From Setoptus koraiensis (Eukaryota; Arthropoda), in the NCBI GenBank assembly GCA_048013815.1, contig CM106585.1, forward strand, positions 23,250,001-23,314,000: 64,000 bases of DNA. The letters run 5' to 3'. Below the pieces are notes generated by a model that was not told the origin of the DNA, made no database searches, and saw only the letters and a list, made by a program, of their open reading frames with translations. This document shows, in pieces, positions 10,977 through 21,240 of the stretch. Made by a program: the position numbers and the translations under genes. How positions within the stretch are numbered: position 1 is the stretch's first letter; every line of letters begins with the position of its first letter.

Positions 10977-12103
10977 GTTTAAGCCTGTTCACCGTCTCTT
11001 TGGTGACGTTTCTCTGGCAGTATTTGTGTAAGGATACATACATCACAATTCTTAAGAAAATTTTCAGGTACACGCAGGGCCTTATTGACGAGCAAAGGAA
11101 CGCCAAATATACCAGCAAAAACAACGATCCAATTCGAGAATCGTCAAGTGATGAGGACACTGTATTGATTAGTTCGAAAAAGGAGGCAAGCACAAAACTT
11201 CCTGCTGGTTTTTTGTTCGAAGAGGAAATCAGTGCCCAAGGGCACAAATTTAACATATCCGACGTGTCTATGTTTGTCGAATGCGGTATATCGGCGATTT
11301 TGTACGATCAGGTGGTGGACAGGTTTAGATTTAGTGAACTAGAAACGTGGAACCTGATGACTCGACAGAGCAAAGGCTACCAAAATTTGTCCACGAAGTT
11401 GAAAATAATCTGGCTACTAGGTTTGATTTGGCGCTATTTAATTTTGCTGCCTTACCGAGTTGTCCTAGGTGTATACTCATTTTTTTTGTTCACCTCTCTC
11501 ATATTCGTGGTGGGTTGCATGCCACAGAACATCCAACGAAGCCTTGCTAAATATATAATTCCGTTTTCGTTTCGGATAGCGTTAGGGTGTGTCACTACAA
11601 CACTGCGATTCCACAACAAAAAATTTAAGCCAACGGGTTGTGGAATTTGCGTTGCAAACCATACCACTCCGATAGATTTGGTGTGTATGTCATGTGACAA
11701 TATCTACACTTATGTGGGCCAAAGACATGGAGGTTTTTTGGGTTTTCTGATGTCCCAAGTGTCAACAGTTGTTCCTTGTATGTGGTTCGAGCGAGGTGAC
11801 TACAGAGATCGAAATCTTGTCAGGGAACGAATGAAGGAGGCCGTCGAGTCAGAAACGCTCAAATGTCCGGTATTGATATTTCCGGAAGGAACATGTATTA
11901 ATAACACAGCGGTGCTAATGTTTAGAAAGGGCGCCTTCGAGGTTTGCGACAAAGTTTATCCAGTGGCAATTAAGTATGATTCAGCCTTTGCAGAGCCTTA
12001 CTGGGACCGGAAGTCTATAGGCTTCCTTATTTACGTGTTCTCCATCCTCACTAGCTGGGCCGTAGTGTGCGATTTGTACTACATGCCCCCAATGGAACGT
12101 CTG
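10977..12103 (+). CDS. GPAT4: glycerol-3-phosphate acyltransferase 3/4, main exon
   Basis: Microsomal-type acyltransferase that moves an acyl group from acyl-CoA to glycerol-3-phosphate (first step of glycerolipid synthesis), in the ER membrane. With the flanking exons the protein is 439 aa; human GPAT4 is 456. Numbered from exon 1: N-terminal hydrophobic segment 4-20; acidic Ser-rich linker near 58-66; the family block ending in ELETWNLM near 124-131; two membrane segments near 147-184; block I NHTTPID with the catalytic His-x4-Asp at 232-237; GQRHGG near 251-256; block III FPEGTCINN at 305-313; PVAIKYD after it; and PPMERL at the exon end. The acceptor AAATAG at 10971-10976 and donor GTAGGT at 12104 give phase 1 and phase 0 joins. 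All catalytic blocks look intact. I cannot separate GPAT3 from GPAT4; arthropods usually have one such gene. Confidence 0.92.
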
Positions 12104-12234
12104 GTAGGTAGACACAACTAGATAGTTAGGTTATTTCATGATACTGTATCTATCAGGACTCTATATTATTTTATAGTACCCTAAATATTGTTATTTTGAT
12201 TGTTAACCACAAATAACTCTAAATAATTTATCAG

Positions 12235-12417
12235 GTCGACGAGTCTGGTGAGGAGTTTGCAAATAGGGTAAAGACTGCAGTTGCAAATAAGGTTCAACTA
12301 ACAAGTTTGCAATGGGACGGCGATCTCAAGAGGACTGCTGTCAAGGCAAAATGGACACAGCATCAGCAGGCGGAAATAGCCAAAAGAATACAGAACGGCG
12401 AACTGAACAATTTGTAA
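12235..12417 (+). CDS. GPAT4: GPAT3/4 last exon
   Basis: Acceptor TTTATCAG at 12227-12234, then 60 codons and TAA. The peptide (EEFANRVKTAVA, then LQWDGDLKR) matches the conserved C-terminal block of GPAT3/4 (QFANRVKSAIA and LxWDGxLKR in vertebrates). The intron before it is 131 bases and in phase 0. An in-frame stop lies just inside that intron, so splicing is needed for the full protein. Confidence 0.9.
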   Translation, partial: VDESGEEFANRVKTAVANKVQLTSLQWDGDLKRTAVKAKWTQHQQAEIAKRIQNGELNNL

Positions 12418-12820
12418 GCATCCGTTGTGATGGCCTGAACTTTCCGAGAACGATTCTCTATCTGACAGTTCCTCCGACAAATAAATCAATTTTTGTAGTG
12501 GGGACTCTACATGACGTCTCGCTACTCACATCTTCTCACACCATCTCACTTGTCCCATTTCTTCTCACCAACCACAGCAGAATATCTTTTAGAAAAAACA
12601 CCTATTGGTTAAAATTCCTCCAGCGTTTATCACTGACAAATGTTAGAGATAATAGTTTATGTTTATAAATCGACTATGGTTCAAGTGTTAATTATATCTT
12701 GTGTTATATTTTTTTCATTATTGATTTAATTGCAGACAGCTAGGTACAATTAGGTATATATCTGAAATAAGTTCACTAAATTCAACTGATGATGTAAATC
12801 AACCTATCCGCTAATCTCCT
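12418..12820. other. 3' flank shared by converging GPAT and acyl carrier protein genes
   Basis: The downstream side of two tail-to-tail genes. It contains an AATAAA at 12480-12485 for the plus-strand gene. A plus-strand open frame here is only read-through of the last GPAT exon in another frame. Confidence 0.6.
12480..12485 (+). terminator. AATAAA polyadenylation signal for the GPAT gene
   Basis: Canonical AATAAA 63 bases after the GPAT stop codon. Confidence 0.55.
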
Positions 12821-13018
<198 letters not shown>

Positions 13019-13145
13019 CTATGTAAATATAATGTCAAAGAGATCAAGTAGATATGAGTTGGGTTAGATATCTGACGAATAAATTGAATTTCATGTGTAG
13101 GCGATGAGCGAAGGAAAACTGTGAATATGAATAAGAGATCTCGAC

Positions 13146-13238
13146 CTTTTCTGGATCTATCTTGTCATAGAGGCTCAATACAAGAAGCACTCTCTCGCGA
13201 ATAAAATCGTATGTGAGAGGTGCATTGTGGGCATGCCT
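13146..13238 (-). CDS. NDUFAB1: mitochondrial acyl carrier protein, alternative exon B (31 codons)
   Basis: A phase-0 exon encoding NAPLTYDFIRERVLLVLSLY and then DKIDPEK, very close to the helix-1 region of other mtACPs (human [26 protein letters not shown]). Proposed acceptor AATCAAG, donor GTCGAG (weak). It replaces the last 50 codons of the long exon 1. The isoform would be about 158 aa (62+31+65), the normal family length; human is 156. Confidence 0.8.
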
Positions 13239-13461
13239 CTTGATTACATGATTTGAGAGATAGTTGGCCGATATCTTCTCAAGTACGAGCATATGTTTTT
13301 GATTGATTGCGTTATATTGTTTCAGTAGTTATTATAAGTTACCAAATTTAGATGTTGCACCGACGAAGATAGATCATTTACCAGTGAGATAAGAACAAAC
13401 AAAAGACACCAGTATTAGAGTATTGTTATAGGTATATCTGTAAACTAGATTTGTGACGCAC

Positions 13462-13797
13462 CTTTGTTGAGTCAATCTTATCATATTTAGAGCAAACATT
13501 CAATACACGAGTTTGTAAAGCCGCTACTGCATCGGCGTCTAGTTTCTTTTTTTGGTACTCATTAAATGACGTGTACTTCTGTATGCATCTCTTTGACTGA
13601 ATTTGACATACATTTATGTTTTGTTGCTTCTGATGAAAAACCTGGCTAGAGGATCCAATGTTTGATGACAAAAAACGCTGGCATATCCTTGTAGCATTCG
13701 TATTGATTTTTTCGTATGTCATCGGTTTGATTGCTGTCGATTCTCGCCGAAGTGATCTCGTTACAAGACCAGAGGTTAGTCTTATTAAGGAACTCAT
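13462..13797 (-). CDS. NDUFAB1: mitochondrial acyl carrier protein, exon 1 with alternative segment A
   Basis: Starts at ATG 13797 with an Arg/Ser-rich, acid-poor N-terminus typical of a mitochondrial presequence. Read through to the donor GTGCGT it encodes TRVLNVCSKYDKIDSTK, a second, divergent version of the helix-1 segment; with the last exon the protein is 177 aa. A strong internal donor GTATGT after codon 62 (exon end at 13612) would instead join to exon B in phase 0. Both paths restore the same frame. Drosophila mtacp1 is known to make two forms from alternative exons at this same place. It is divergent from the GTPBP6-type gene, with start codons about 270 bases apart. Confidence 0.85.
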
Positions 13798-14066
13798 TTT
13801 AAGGTTTGATTTGATTATAAATCGAAATATGTATCGGATAATGATTATAAATAATTGTAAGAAGATGAGAATAATAACATGTAGCCAGTAAATAAATGTG
13901 AGACATGAAGGACAATATTCAATCTAGCATAACACATGATGTCGATTACTGGCGCCATCTGGCTATTTATGCAGTATCTTCCTCAACATGGCCTTTGCTG
14001 TGGAGCAATCCGATGCTTGTTTTCTCACTCGAAAACTCTTTTCTTCTCACCCCAAGACCTTCACCA
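13798..14066. promoter_or_regulatory. bidirectional promoter between acyl carrier protein and GTPase genes
   Basis: Only 269 bases separate the divergent ATGs of two genes for mitochondrial proteins. It contains an AGATGGCGC motif on the minus strand at 13952-13960 and no TATA box near either start. Co-regulation is an inference. Confidence 0.6.
13952..13960 (-). promoter_or_regulatory. AGATGGCGC motif in bidirectional promoter
   Basis: Second exact copy of the 9-mer seen upstream of the helicase gene, here inside a palindromic GGCGCC context. Confidence 0.45.
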
Positions 14067-14419
14067 ATGATGTTTTCGTTTGTAAGATCAATAAGATTGA
14101 CAAATAATTATACTTCTTGTCGTCATCTTTTCACAACAAGCAAATTTCTGCAGAACCAATCGGACATTCTTGAATTAGTTAGACTAGATCGAGATGCGGA
14201 GGAGCTGTTGCGACCCATCGACTTGGGTATTTATCCCAACAACCAGATTGCCGGATCAACTAAACATGGACATAACATATATGTCTGTCAACCCTGGGTC
14301 TCCTATAGCAAACTTAACATTGAAAGTTTGCCCGAACTACAATTAGCCGAATGTGTCTCACTAGGTAACACGATACCCCGCTGGAAAGTTGTAGGAAAAA
14401 GCGTACTTCAATCACACAG
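14067..14419 (+). CDS. GTPBP6: GTPBP6/HflX-like GTPase, exon 1
   Basis: First coding exon, 117 codons plus two bases. The chosen ATG (14067) begins MMFSFVRSIRLTNNYTSCR, a basic, acid-free start that looks like a mitochondrial presequence. Donor GTATGG at 14420. Upstream in-frame ATGs exist (for example near 14011), so the exact start is uncertain. The body of the exon corresponds to the poorly conserved N-terminal HflX region. Confidence 0.75.
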
Positions 14420-14515
14420 GTATGGCATTCTACCAAGAACATCCTCTTATTAAAACAAAAACCAACGTCGTCTCTTTCGCTCATACATTTCACAACATTC
14501 CTCTTCTTATATTAG

Positions 14516-15692
14516 TTCAAATCGTAAAGATGTTGTTGGAAAGAAATCACTGGAAGATTTGAAGATCCGCCTCTCGCAAATATCTAACGTTTCTGCCATA
14601 TTTTTCGGAGTTGAAGTTCTTAGTGGCATACAGCTGGCAACCTTGGAGAAAGAACTGGAGCTCCCAATCTACGACAGATTCACGGTTGTTCTAAATATTT
14701 TCAGAAATAATGCTACTTCTAAAGAAGCTAGACTACAGATAGCGCTGGCTGAGATTCCTTATATAAGGTCACACCTGCGACAAATTCATGAAAGTGCCGT
14801 TAGTACTTCTACTAATGAACCTTGGAAAGATTTAGTAGGTGGCTCCGGCGATACATATTATCACAAGAGACTAGCCATACTCAAACAACGAGAAATTAAA
14901 ATCAACAGCCTGCTGACTGATCTCAAGACTCGACGAAATATAACCAAAAAGTCAAGAAAAAAGAAACTGGTGCCAACTATTGCAATTGTCGGCTACACAA
15001 ATAGCGGTAAAACTAGCTTGATCAAAGCCATCACAAACGATGAAAGATTAGTCCCTAAAGATCAATTATTTGCTACTTTAGACGTAACTGGATATTTTGG
15101 ACAGCTCCCATCTACTCGATCTGCCATCTTTTTAGATACAATAGGATTCATATCAAGAGTACCAGACCTACTGATAAAATCGTTTGACACTACATTATCG
15201 GAGATGAGAGAATGCGACCTTCTAGTCCATGTTCAAGATATCAACCATCCAGACCATAGATTACAGAAAGCAACAGTTCTAAAAACTCTTAACTCAATAT
15301 CCATACCGAAGGCAAAAATTAAATCCATGCTGACGATTGGGAATAAAGCTGACCTGATTGGAAGCTCAACCGACGAGTTGCCTGATTGTGATCTGCTTGT
15401 TTCAGTGAAGACTGGTTACAACATGGAAGCTTTAATCAATCTGCTAGATGAAAAGATTGTAGAGGCTCTCAGTAAACAAACGATCAAGCTCAAAGTGCTC
15501 ACAGGTGGAGATGAGTATAGATGGTTAAGAAAATTCGCAAACATCCAACAACAAGATTTAGATAGCGAGGACCAAAATTACTCAGTCTGTAGCGTAATTT
15601 TATCCCAGGCAGAGCTTGGAAAGTACAAAAAGTTGTTTGGTAACGATACTGTTATCGAAGATGTCGAATGGATGAATGAAGAGGGTGACTGA
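14516..15692 (+). CDS. GTPBP6: GTPBP6/HflX-like GTPase, exon 2
   Basis: HflX-family GTPase; the animal mitochondrial form GTPBP6 acts on the mitochondrial large ribosomal subunit. The spliced protein is 509 aa (human 516). Seen in order: HflX-type N domain with the GSGDTYYHKR stretch (the family usually has GPGE near here); a Lys/Arg-rich coil; G1 GYTNSGKTS at 277-285; G2 region FATLDVTG near 302-309; G3 DTIGFIS near 325-331; G4 NKAD at 394-397; and a C-terminal domain ending WMNEEGD. The acceptor ATATTAG and a 96-base intron join in phase 2. The Gly-Asp pair of the usual ATLDPTT loop is altered to ATLDVTG. A decayed copy of the 3' part of this exon follows directly. Confidence 0.9.
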
Positions 15693-15749
15693 GGGAGAAA
15701 GAAATCAAATCTTCAAGGAACACATCTTGCTCAGAAGGATCGAACAAAA

Positions 15750-16005
15750 CAAATGGTAACTTAGGAAGTAGTGATAAGAACCTAATACTTGGTGATATCT
15801 CATCTACCATTCTTAAACGAACAAGTTCGTAATGCCTACTGGAGGTGACGAGTATATTTAATTGAGATCATTCGCAAATATATAACTGCAGGGTTTGATA
15901 AGGATGATCTGTATTATACAGTATGCAGAGTGATCATGTTCCAAGCAGAATTTGGAGAAGTAGAATATAAGTAGAATTCTAGTGAAGGTACTGTTGTCCA
16001 AGGTG
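15750..16005 (+). pseudogene. decayed tandem copy of the GTPBP6 3' coding tail
   Basis: From about 15811 to 16005 the DNA aligns with 15470-15670 of the intact gene. TGGAGGTGACGAGTAT matches TGGAGATGAGTAT, TTCGCAAATAT matches TTCGCAAACAT, CAGTATGCAGAGTGATCAT matches CAGTCTGTAGCGTAATTTT, and GGTACTGTTGTCCAAGGTGA matches GATACTGTTATCGAAGATGT. In translation GGDEY, LRSFANI and YYTVCRVI are readable, but with stop codons and at least one frame change. Weaker similarity may begin near 15750 with a deletion. It lies between the GTPase stop and the converging NDRG gene, and is likely a partial tandem duplication now under no coding constraint. Confidence 0.8.
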
Positions 16006-16007
16006 AC

Positions 16008-17120
16008 CTATTCCTCGGCGCTCGCTATTGAGCTAGATCTAAATGTAAATTTTTTACCAACAATATCTTTGGTAGTGTAAGTTGAGGTTGCAGTAGTTCT
16101 TAGGCATGTCAGCAAGCCAAGTCCAAGGCCCTGTATGAATAAAATAAGTGCCTGGGACACTTTATGTGGTTGTTCATCTAATGTCATACCACAATCGAAT
16201 AATTTCATCCAGGATGATCTTTCTGGATTTAAGCGACTGTTCATGGTGATCAAATCGTCCAGATAAGGAGAATCATTGCCACACATAAGAAGGCAGCTGC
16301 ATTCTAGCTGTCCCTTGTCTGAATTGCGATCTAGACCGATGTCTGTACGTTGTATGTATTTTTCTATGAGCAAGGCTAGATTTCTCGGGTTAATCTTGAG
16401 AGGGTAACTTGAAAAGTACGATTTGTATGTATTGACCAGGTCTATGCATCGATCTGAGGCGTCTGAACCAAAGTGATGCCAAATGAGATAGTCCAAAATA
16501 GACTGAGGAAAGGGTGTCTTGTTTGACATGTCATCCGTGTTCAGAGCAGCTGAATAGCAGTTTAGATAATACATGTTCCATTTTTGGTAGCCCCATTCCA
16601 CCCAGCCAGCTGAAGTTGACACAGGATTAATAAGAAATAGTCCATCTATCAATTGTGGTTGCATTATGGCAAACCTAGTCAAAACGTTAGCTCCGACACC
16701 TGTGCCAAAACCAATACTATGCCTAATACGGTAATGAGTGCAGACATGATAGACTATATCAGCCAATTGATCCATCGTTGGATACACATAATCTGCTGGC
16801 AAGTCGTGAGCGCCTTCCTCTTGTCCTGGTGCATTGATATGAAATACTGTCATTCGTTCTAATAAAGGTTTCAATGCTTGATAATTGAAGAAAGATTGGA
16901 AATTCGAGATGTAGTTGAGTCCGAGATCATGAAAAGTTATGATGACATGTCGACTAGAATCGGGAAAATAATTGGCCTCATGTCTGGCCACTAGAACTGG
17001 CCCGTACTCCGTGTCAATGAACTCCTCAATATAGTCTACACCGTTACTTGAATCTCTTTCAAATCTCTTGCCTGTAAGAAGTTTTTGAGAATCTACTACA
17101 AGTAGTTCGCAGTCATCCAT
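16008..17120 (-). CDS. NDRG3: NDRG-family protein (N-myc downstream-regulated)
   Basis: Member of the NDRG family, alpha/beta-hydrolase-fold proteins without known catalytic activity, linked to stress response, lipid/lactate signalling and differentiation. 370 aa, close to the family's 340-390. Landmarks from ATG 17120: HDLGLNY 64-70 (family HDIGLN), APGQEEGA 97-104 (family APGQQEGA), PTMDQLAD near 114-121, GFGTGVGA 137-144 in place of an active nucleophile elbow, INP 164-166, GWVEW 172-176, NSRLNPERSS in the last third, and a Thr/Ser-rich tail. The frame is intronless here, although animal NDRG genes usually have many introns. The frame extends five codons upstream to GTG, but no ATG is there. 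The exact NDRG subtype is not resolvable; Drosophila MESK2 is the likely insect counterpart. Confidence 0.92.
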   Translation of the reverse strand: MDDCELLVVDSQKLLTGKRFERDSSNGVDYIEEFIDTEYGPVLVARHEANYFPDSSRHVIITFHDLGLNYISNFQSFFNYQALKPLLERMTVFHINAPGQEEGAHDLPADYVYPTMDQLADIVYHVCTHYRIRHSIGFGTGVGANVLTRFAIMQPQLIDGLFLINPVSTSAGWVEWGYQKWNMYYLNCYSAALNTDDMSNKTPFPQSILDYLIWHHFGSDASDRCIDLVNTYKSYFSSYPLKINPRNLALLIEKYIQRTDIGLDRNSDKGQLECSCLLMCGNDSPYLDDLITMNSRLNPERSSWMKLFDCGMTLDEQPHKVSQALILFIQGLGLGLLTCLRTTATSTYTTKDIVGKKFTFRSSSIASAEE

Positions 17121-17526
17121 ATTTAAAGTATGCACAATATATTGTAAATAATACTTGTAACGATATTAATTAGATGCTATTTTAGATAAATTATTGATTG
17201 CACAATTATTTACAGTTATTACATAATATTGTGTAGTGCATCACTGCCGAATATCTGCTACCTTCAACAGTTCATTCATTCATTTGCACATGCTAGCTGA
17301 ATCTAGCTCTGTGCTCACAGGACTACACCACTTTCTTTTCCATAGAGAGTGGTGCGAGATTTGGGCAGTCACCAGGGAAGTCGACATGTAGCGTCATCTG
17401 GTGTGAAACATCACACGCGAATATTCATTCACGCCTCACTTTATATCCGCATGTTAATACGCGTGTATAGGCAGCATTGCTACTGTGACCCTTAATCAAA
17501 GGCGGTTCAAAGCGTGCCTTTAGGTA
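17121..17526. other. upstream region of the NDRG gene
   Basis: AT-rich non-coding DNA between two outward-facing transcription units. It holds a one-mismatch copy of the AGATGGCGC motif (AGATGACGC, minus strand, 17391-17399). No gene is seen. Confidence 0.5.
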
Positions 17527-17534
17527 TATAAATA
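17527..17534 (+). promoter_or_regulatory. TATAAATA promoter box
   Basis: TATAAATA with a plausible initiator (TTCAAT) about 30 bases downstream. A consensus donor GTAAGT at 17661 would end a leader exon of about 100 bases. The same layout, TATAAATA then a short leader exon, recurs at 58474 and 63828. Confidence 0.5.
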
Positions 17535-17557
17535 AACGATGACCACTATTAATTAAT

Positions 17558-17660
17558 TCAATACATATCGTCAGCTCTGATGGGACGGCATTTGTTACTG
17601 GTGGAAAATGTGCTATCTGTATCCACTCTTATACAATAAATAATCCGATACAAAAGGAAG
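17558..17660 (+). other. possible non-coding leader exon
   Basis: Stretch between the predicted start site and the donor AAGGAAG/GTAAGT. It holds only a 19-codon ATG frame. It would be the leader of the broken acidic frame downstream, or of another transcript. Confidence 0.3.
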
Positions 17661-17942
17661 GTAAGTTTTGTTGAATAACTCCAACTCAATTTCCATTGCC
17701 TGGACGCAAGTAACTAGCTACGGGTTCTTGATACCTCACCATCATGGTACCTTCCTGAGGCTTGCAAAATCAAATGACAATCTGTTTGAGGCTTCACTTT
17801 CGTGTTATTGAAAGCAAGTCATAGAAAGAATTGTACATCTTTCATTCTACGACCAGCTGGCATCAATTAAGATGCATATTATTCATCACACTTACCATAT
17901 TTACATTCCATCATCATTATCAGTATATCCGCTATTCGGCAG

Positions 17943-18442
17943 CCCAAAGGAACGGGGGAAAATAATGATAAGGACAACTTCACACTCAAGGGCGTCGGAA
18001 AGCTCTTGGAGCCGGCGAGAATGGTGACGAGAGGAACAAGAGCTTGAGGAATTCAATGGAAATTCTGATAAGAAGCGAAACAATTTTGACCCCGACGAGA
18101 ACTCATGAGATGACGAAGGTGATGATGCAAACTCTTATCGTGTTTGTACTGCCTTCACAATGTAGTGATGCTGAAGGCGGTACAGATTCAACTAAAGTCC
18201 ATGTTCGTCAAGAGTAAAACTATGGAAATCCTGAAGAGGACCACCCCCCTGAAGTTTATGGTGAACTAAAAGGAGAGGATGGCGTCGACTCCCATGATTT
18301 ACCCGCAACAGATTCTAATAAAGCTACTATAAAGAAGGAAAAATTAGAAAATGGCACTGACCACTCAATTGAAGTGGACGAAAACAAGGCCGGCGGCGAT
18401 GAGTTACCAGATTTTGTAGTTGTAGTTGCAATGGAATGTTAA
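17943..18442 (+). pseudogene. broken acidic reading frame, probable gene relic
   Basis: Coding-like Glu/Asp/Asn/Lys-rich sequence that switches frame and carries stops. One piece starts PKGTGENNDKDNFTLKG after an acceptor-like CGGCAG. A second reads EEFNGNSDKKRNNFDPDENS and continues DDEGDDANSY. The last is a clean run of about 75 codons (beginning NYGNPEEDHPPEVYGELKG, ending AMEC and TAA at 18440-18442) without an ATG. The composition is unlike the flanks. It may be a dead secreted or nuclear acidic protein gene; alternatively a multi-exon gene whose joins I cannot see. Confidence 0.4.
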
Positions 18443-18443
18443 C

Positions 18444-18452
18444 AGATGGCGC
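18444..18452 (+). promoter_or_regulatory. AGATGGCGC motif
   Basis: Exact copy of the recurring 9-mer, two bases after the stop codon of the acidic relic. Confidence 0.35.
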
Positions 18453-20006
18453 TCACTGACGGGCCCGATTTTGGAGGATCCCAGTCGGTAATCTCTCGCC
18501 CCGGTCACACTAACTAGTGTAGGCGATGCTACCATCAGAATGGTATGAAAACATGTTCACAAAGAGACTAGACACTAACTTGTATACTCTTCATGTTGAA
18601 ACTTACCAAATGTTACCTCTGTCGGCTCTCTGCCAGCCGCGCCAGCCGATAGCAACTTGTGACAAACTAAATATGATTCATTCATTTCTACTTGTATGAT
18701 AAATAATAGATGGGTGAATTTCCGTTTTATTTCCCCTTCATGATCAATCAATTTTCGTTGTTGTGGATGAGCGTGTACTTACATCAATTTGAGAGAGAAT
18801 ATATGAAGTTTGTGGTCAATTTTAGATTGCCACTTCTTGATTTGTTTGAACTGATTCGGTTTGATACACTATTGAAAGTTCTATGTTTGTCACAAAGCAG
18901 CAACTTGAATATCTAAGCATATGTGTCTGTGTTACTTCCGTCTGTCCTTTATACAAGAGATGACCACTAACCAAATGCATATTGGCTGATATATACAGTG
19001 GTCCACTGTCAGTGGACAAGTTTATTGCTACTGTTCTGATAGATCTCTGCTGTTTCTCTACCAGTAAGCATGCAATGATTCTGCGATGAATCATGGCTGC
19101 TGGTGAATCTCGGAAAGGAAAGAGAGGCGAAATGGCATGACGTGTGGTGCTGTGGTCACTCTTTCTCGCAGATATGTCAAGTTCAATTGAAGTTATCAAT
19201 TAAAACTCGCCCAATCGGAACTCACAGATGCCGTTATTTACAGGGGACAAATCCAGCAGAGAGGGGGGGGGGTATCCTCATTGTGTCAATATTGATCTCC
19301 ATATGATATCTGAGCGGAACGCAGTTTAGTTTACGATGTATGATGGATCAGTTGAATTGATGGGGTTACGAGCAATGAAAGTTACAAAATAAGTCGTTAT
19401 GCTCAATATGTTGCGAATAGATGATCGAAAATCAATATCAATTTTAGTCCAATGCCGGTAAATTACGGTCATCAGTCATATAACATTTGTTATGCATAGC
19501 ATAGCATACAATATGTTACATAATACGTATACTTACTGTGCCATTGTGGCATACGAGTGAAATATAAGTTTTCAACAATGTCATTGAACAAACCAAGCAA
19601 CCAAATACAATATTCATGCGGGCACGAGCATTAACTAGTGGCTTATGCATCCTTTTATGCAATCACTTACATTATTCAGTAGGTAATGGTGATGAGAATG
19701 ATGACTTAATTGTCGCAACGACTCTCTTGGCAATTAAGTACAGTTGTTGCAATGACAATATATTCAAATGAGCTGTTATTGTTCATTGTGTGTCGCCTAA
19801 TTACATACGTAAATGCGCCCACAAGCCAATAGTGTTTTGTGTGTTGGCCGTTTTCGCTCATTTATAATCATTGCATTATCAGGCAACTATACAACAACTA
19901 CTATCTCTCTTTCTGTCTGTGTCTGTGTCCCTCTCATTCTCTTGATATAATAATAATGCACGCCTAATGGTTACGTGGCCATTGTTTATAATCAGCGTCT
20001 CGCCAA

Positions 20007-20031
20007 GTGTGTGTGTGTGTGTGTGCGTGTG
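20007..20031. repeat. TG microsatellite
   Basis: TG run with one CG interruption. Confidence 0.85.
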
Positions 20032-21125
20032 ATTTGCCGAATTGCAGATATTAGACGAGATTAGATTGTCACCGTTATTATTATTACCCTAAGATAGTAA
20101 TAATAATGCCATACACACACCGCGACACTATTACACTTGCAACCAACTGACTGTGTGTTACGTAACACTGAAAGTAATACTACATAGTACATTTGAGTTA
20201 CGTTTACTGTTACCACCAGAGGCCACAACTTGGCAGGCGTTGCTTGATGCATTTTTGCTAGGCTGGTATTATCGTGGGTTACTCTGGTGCCTAATCGTAA
20301 ACGTCATTGAGCGTCATTTGGTACTTAGAGGACGCAGCTAAGTCATTGTGTGGCTATACTAACTATCAACAGTAGAGCGTGTTTGCTTGTGTGAGATATG
20401 CATTTATGTGACTCATTTCAATAGGCAATAAGGCTCTCGTTCACTCAATAACAGAAACCATAAACCATATAGCACCCATTACTAGCTAACCAACGAGCGG
20501 GCCAAAGTAAGTGGCGTGTATGTTTATCTCTGTCTCTCGCATTCGCTGTCTATATCTCTATAACTCATCTGTCGCCCTCTCTCTGGTTAGTTGGCACCAG
20601 TTAGTTGCCACCAGCATCTAACCAGAATGCGTGGGCGTGCCTAACAATAGCTATGCTACAACCAGGCACACATTGAGCAACATCAAATTGACAATGATGA
20701 TGCTTCGCTTAACAAAAACCAACTGTCTATGTTCACAGTTGTTTTTTGTCGGTATTGCGTCGCGACTACACTATTGATGCTCGCGCGAGTGTATCTGTCT
20801 ATTCAGTGCAGGCCAGTGCAAGAGAGATTAGAATTATGACAACTCGAAAATGAGCAACACACATTGCGTAACTGCAAAGATAACTGGTCAGTGGCGACGC
20901 GACCGGCACCGATGACCGACACGAACACAAATGTAGCCGCTCGGTTTGCCCGCTTGGCGCGTTGCAAAATAATTTAAGCGAATAAATATGAATATAAAAT
21001 GAAATAAATATATATCTGCACACCGAGGATGGCAATGGCATTTTGCACAATTTGCGCGCGTATGCTCTTTTCTCTCTGGCCGCTGTCCTCCAACCTGCAG
21101 CCTAATGCATATTTCAATTCTTACG

Positions 21126-21171
21126 CAACAGAAACAGAAACAGCACCAACAGCACCAACAGCAACAACAGC

Positions 21172-21202
<31 letters not shown>

Positions 21203-21240
21203 GCGGCAACAACAACAATGGCAACGACGACGACGACGAC
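21126..21240. repeat. CAA/CAG/CGA triplet tract
   Basis: More than 100 bases of CAA, CAG and ACG triplets. It would encode Gln or Thr runs on one strand and Cys or Leu runs on the other. No coding context is seen around it, so I treat it as a non-coding triplet repeat. Confidence 0.85.

Noticed and set aside
17121-17135. five-codon upstream extension of the NDRG protein
   Set aside because: It begins at GTG; the ATG at 17120 is adequate.
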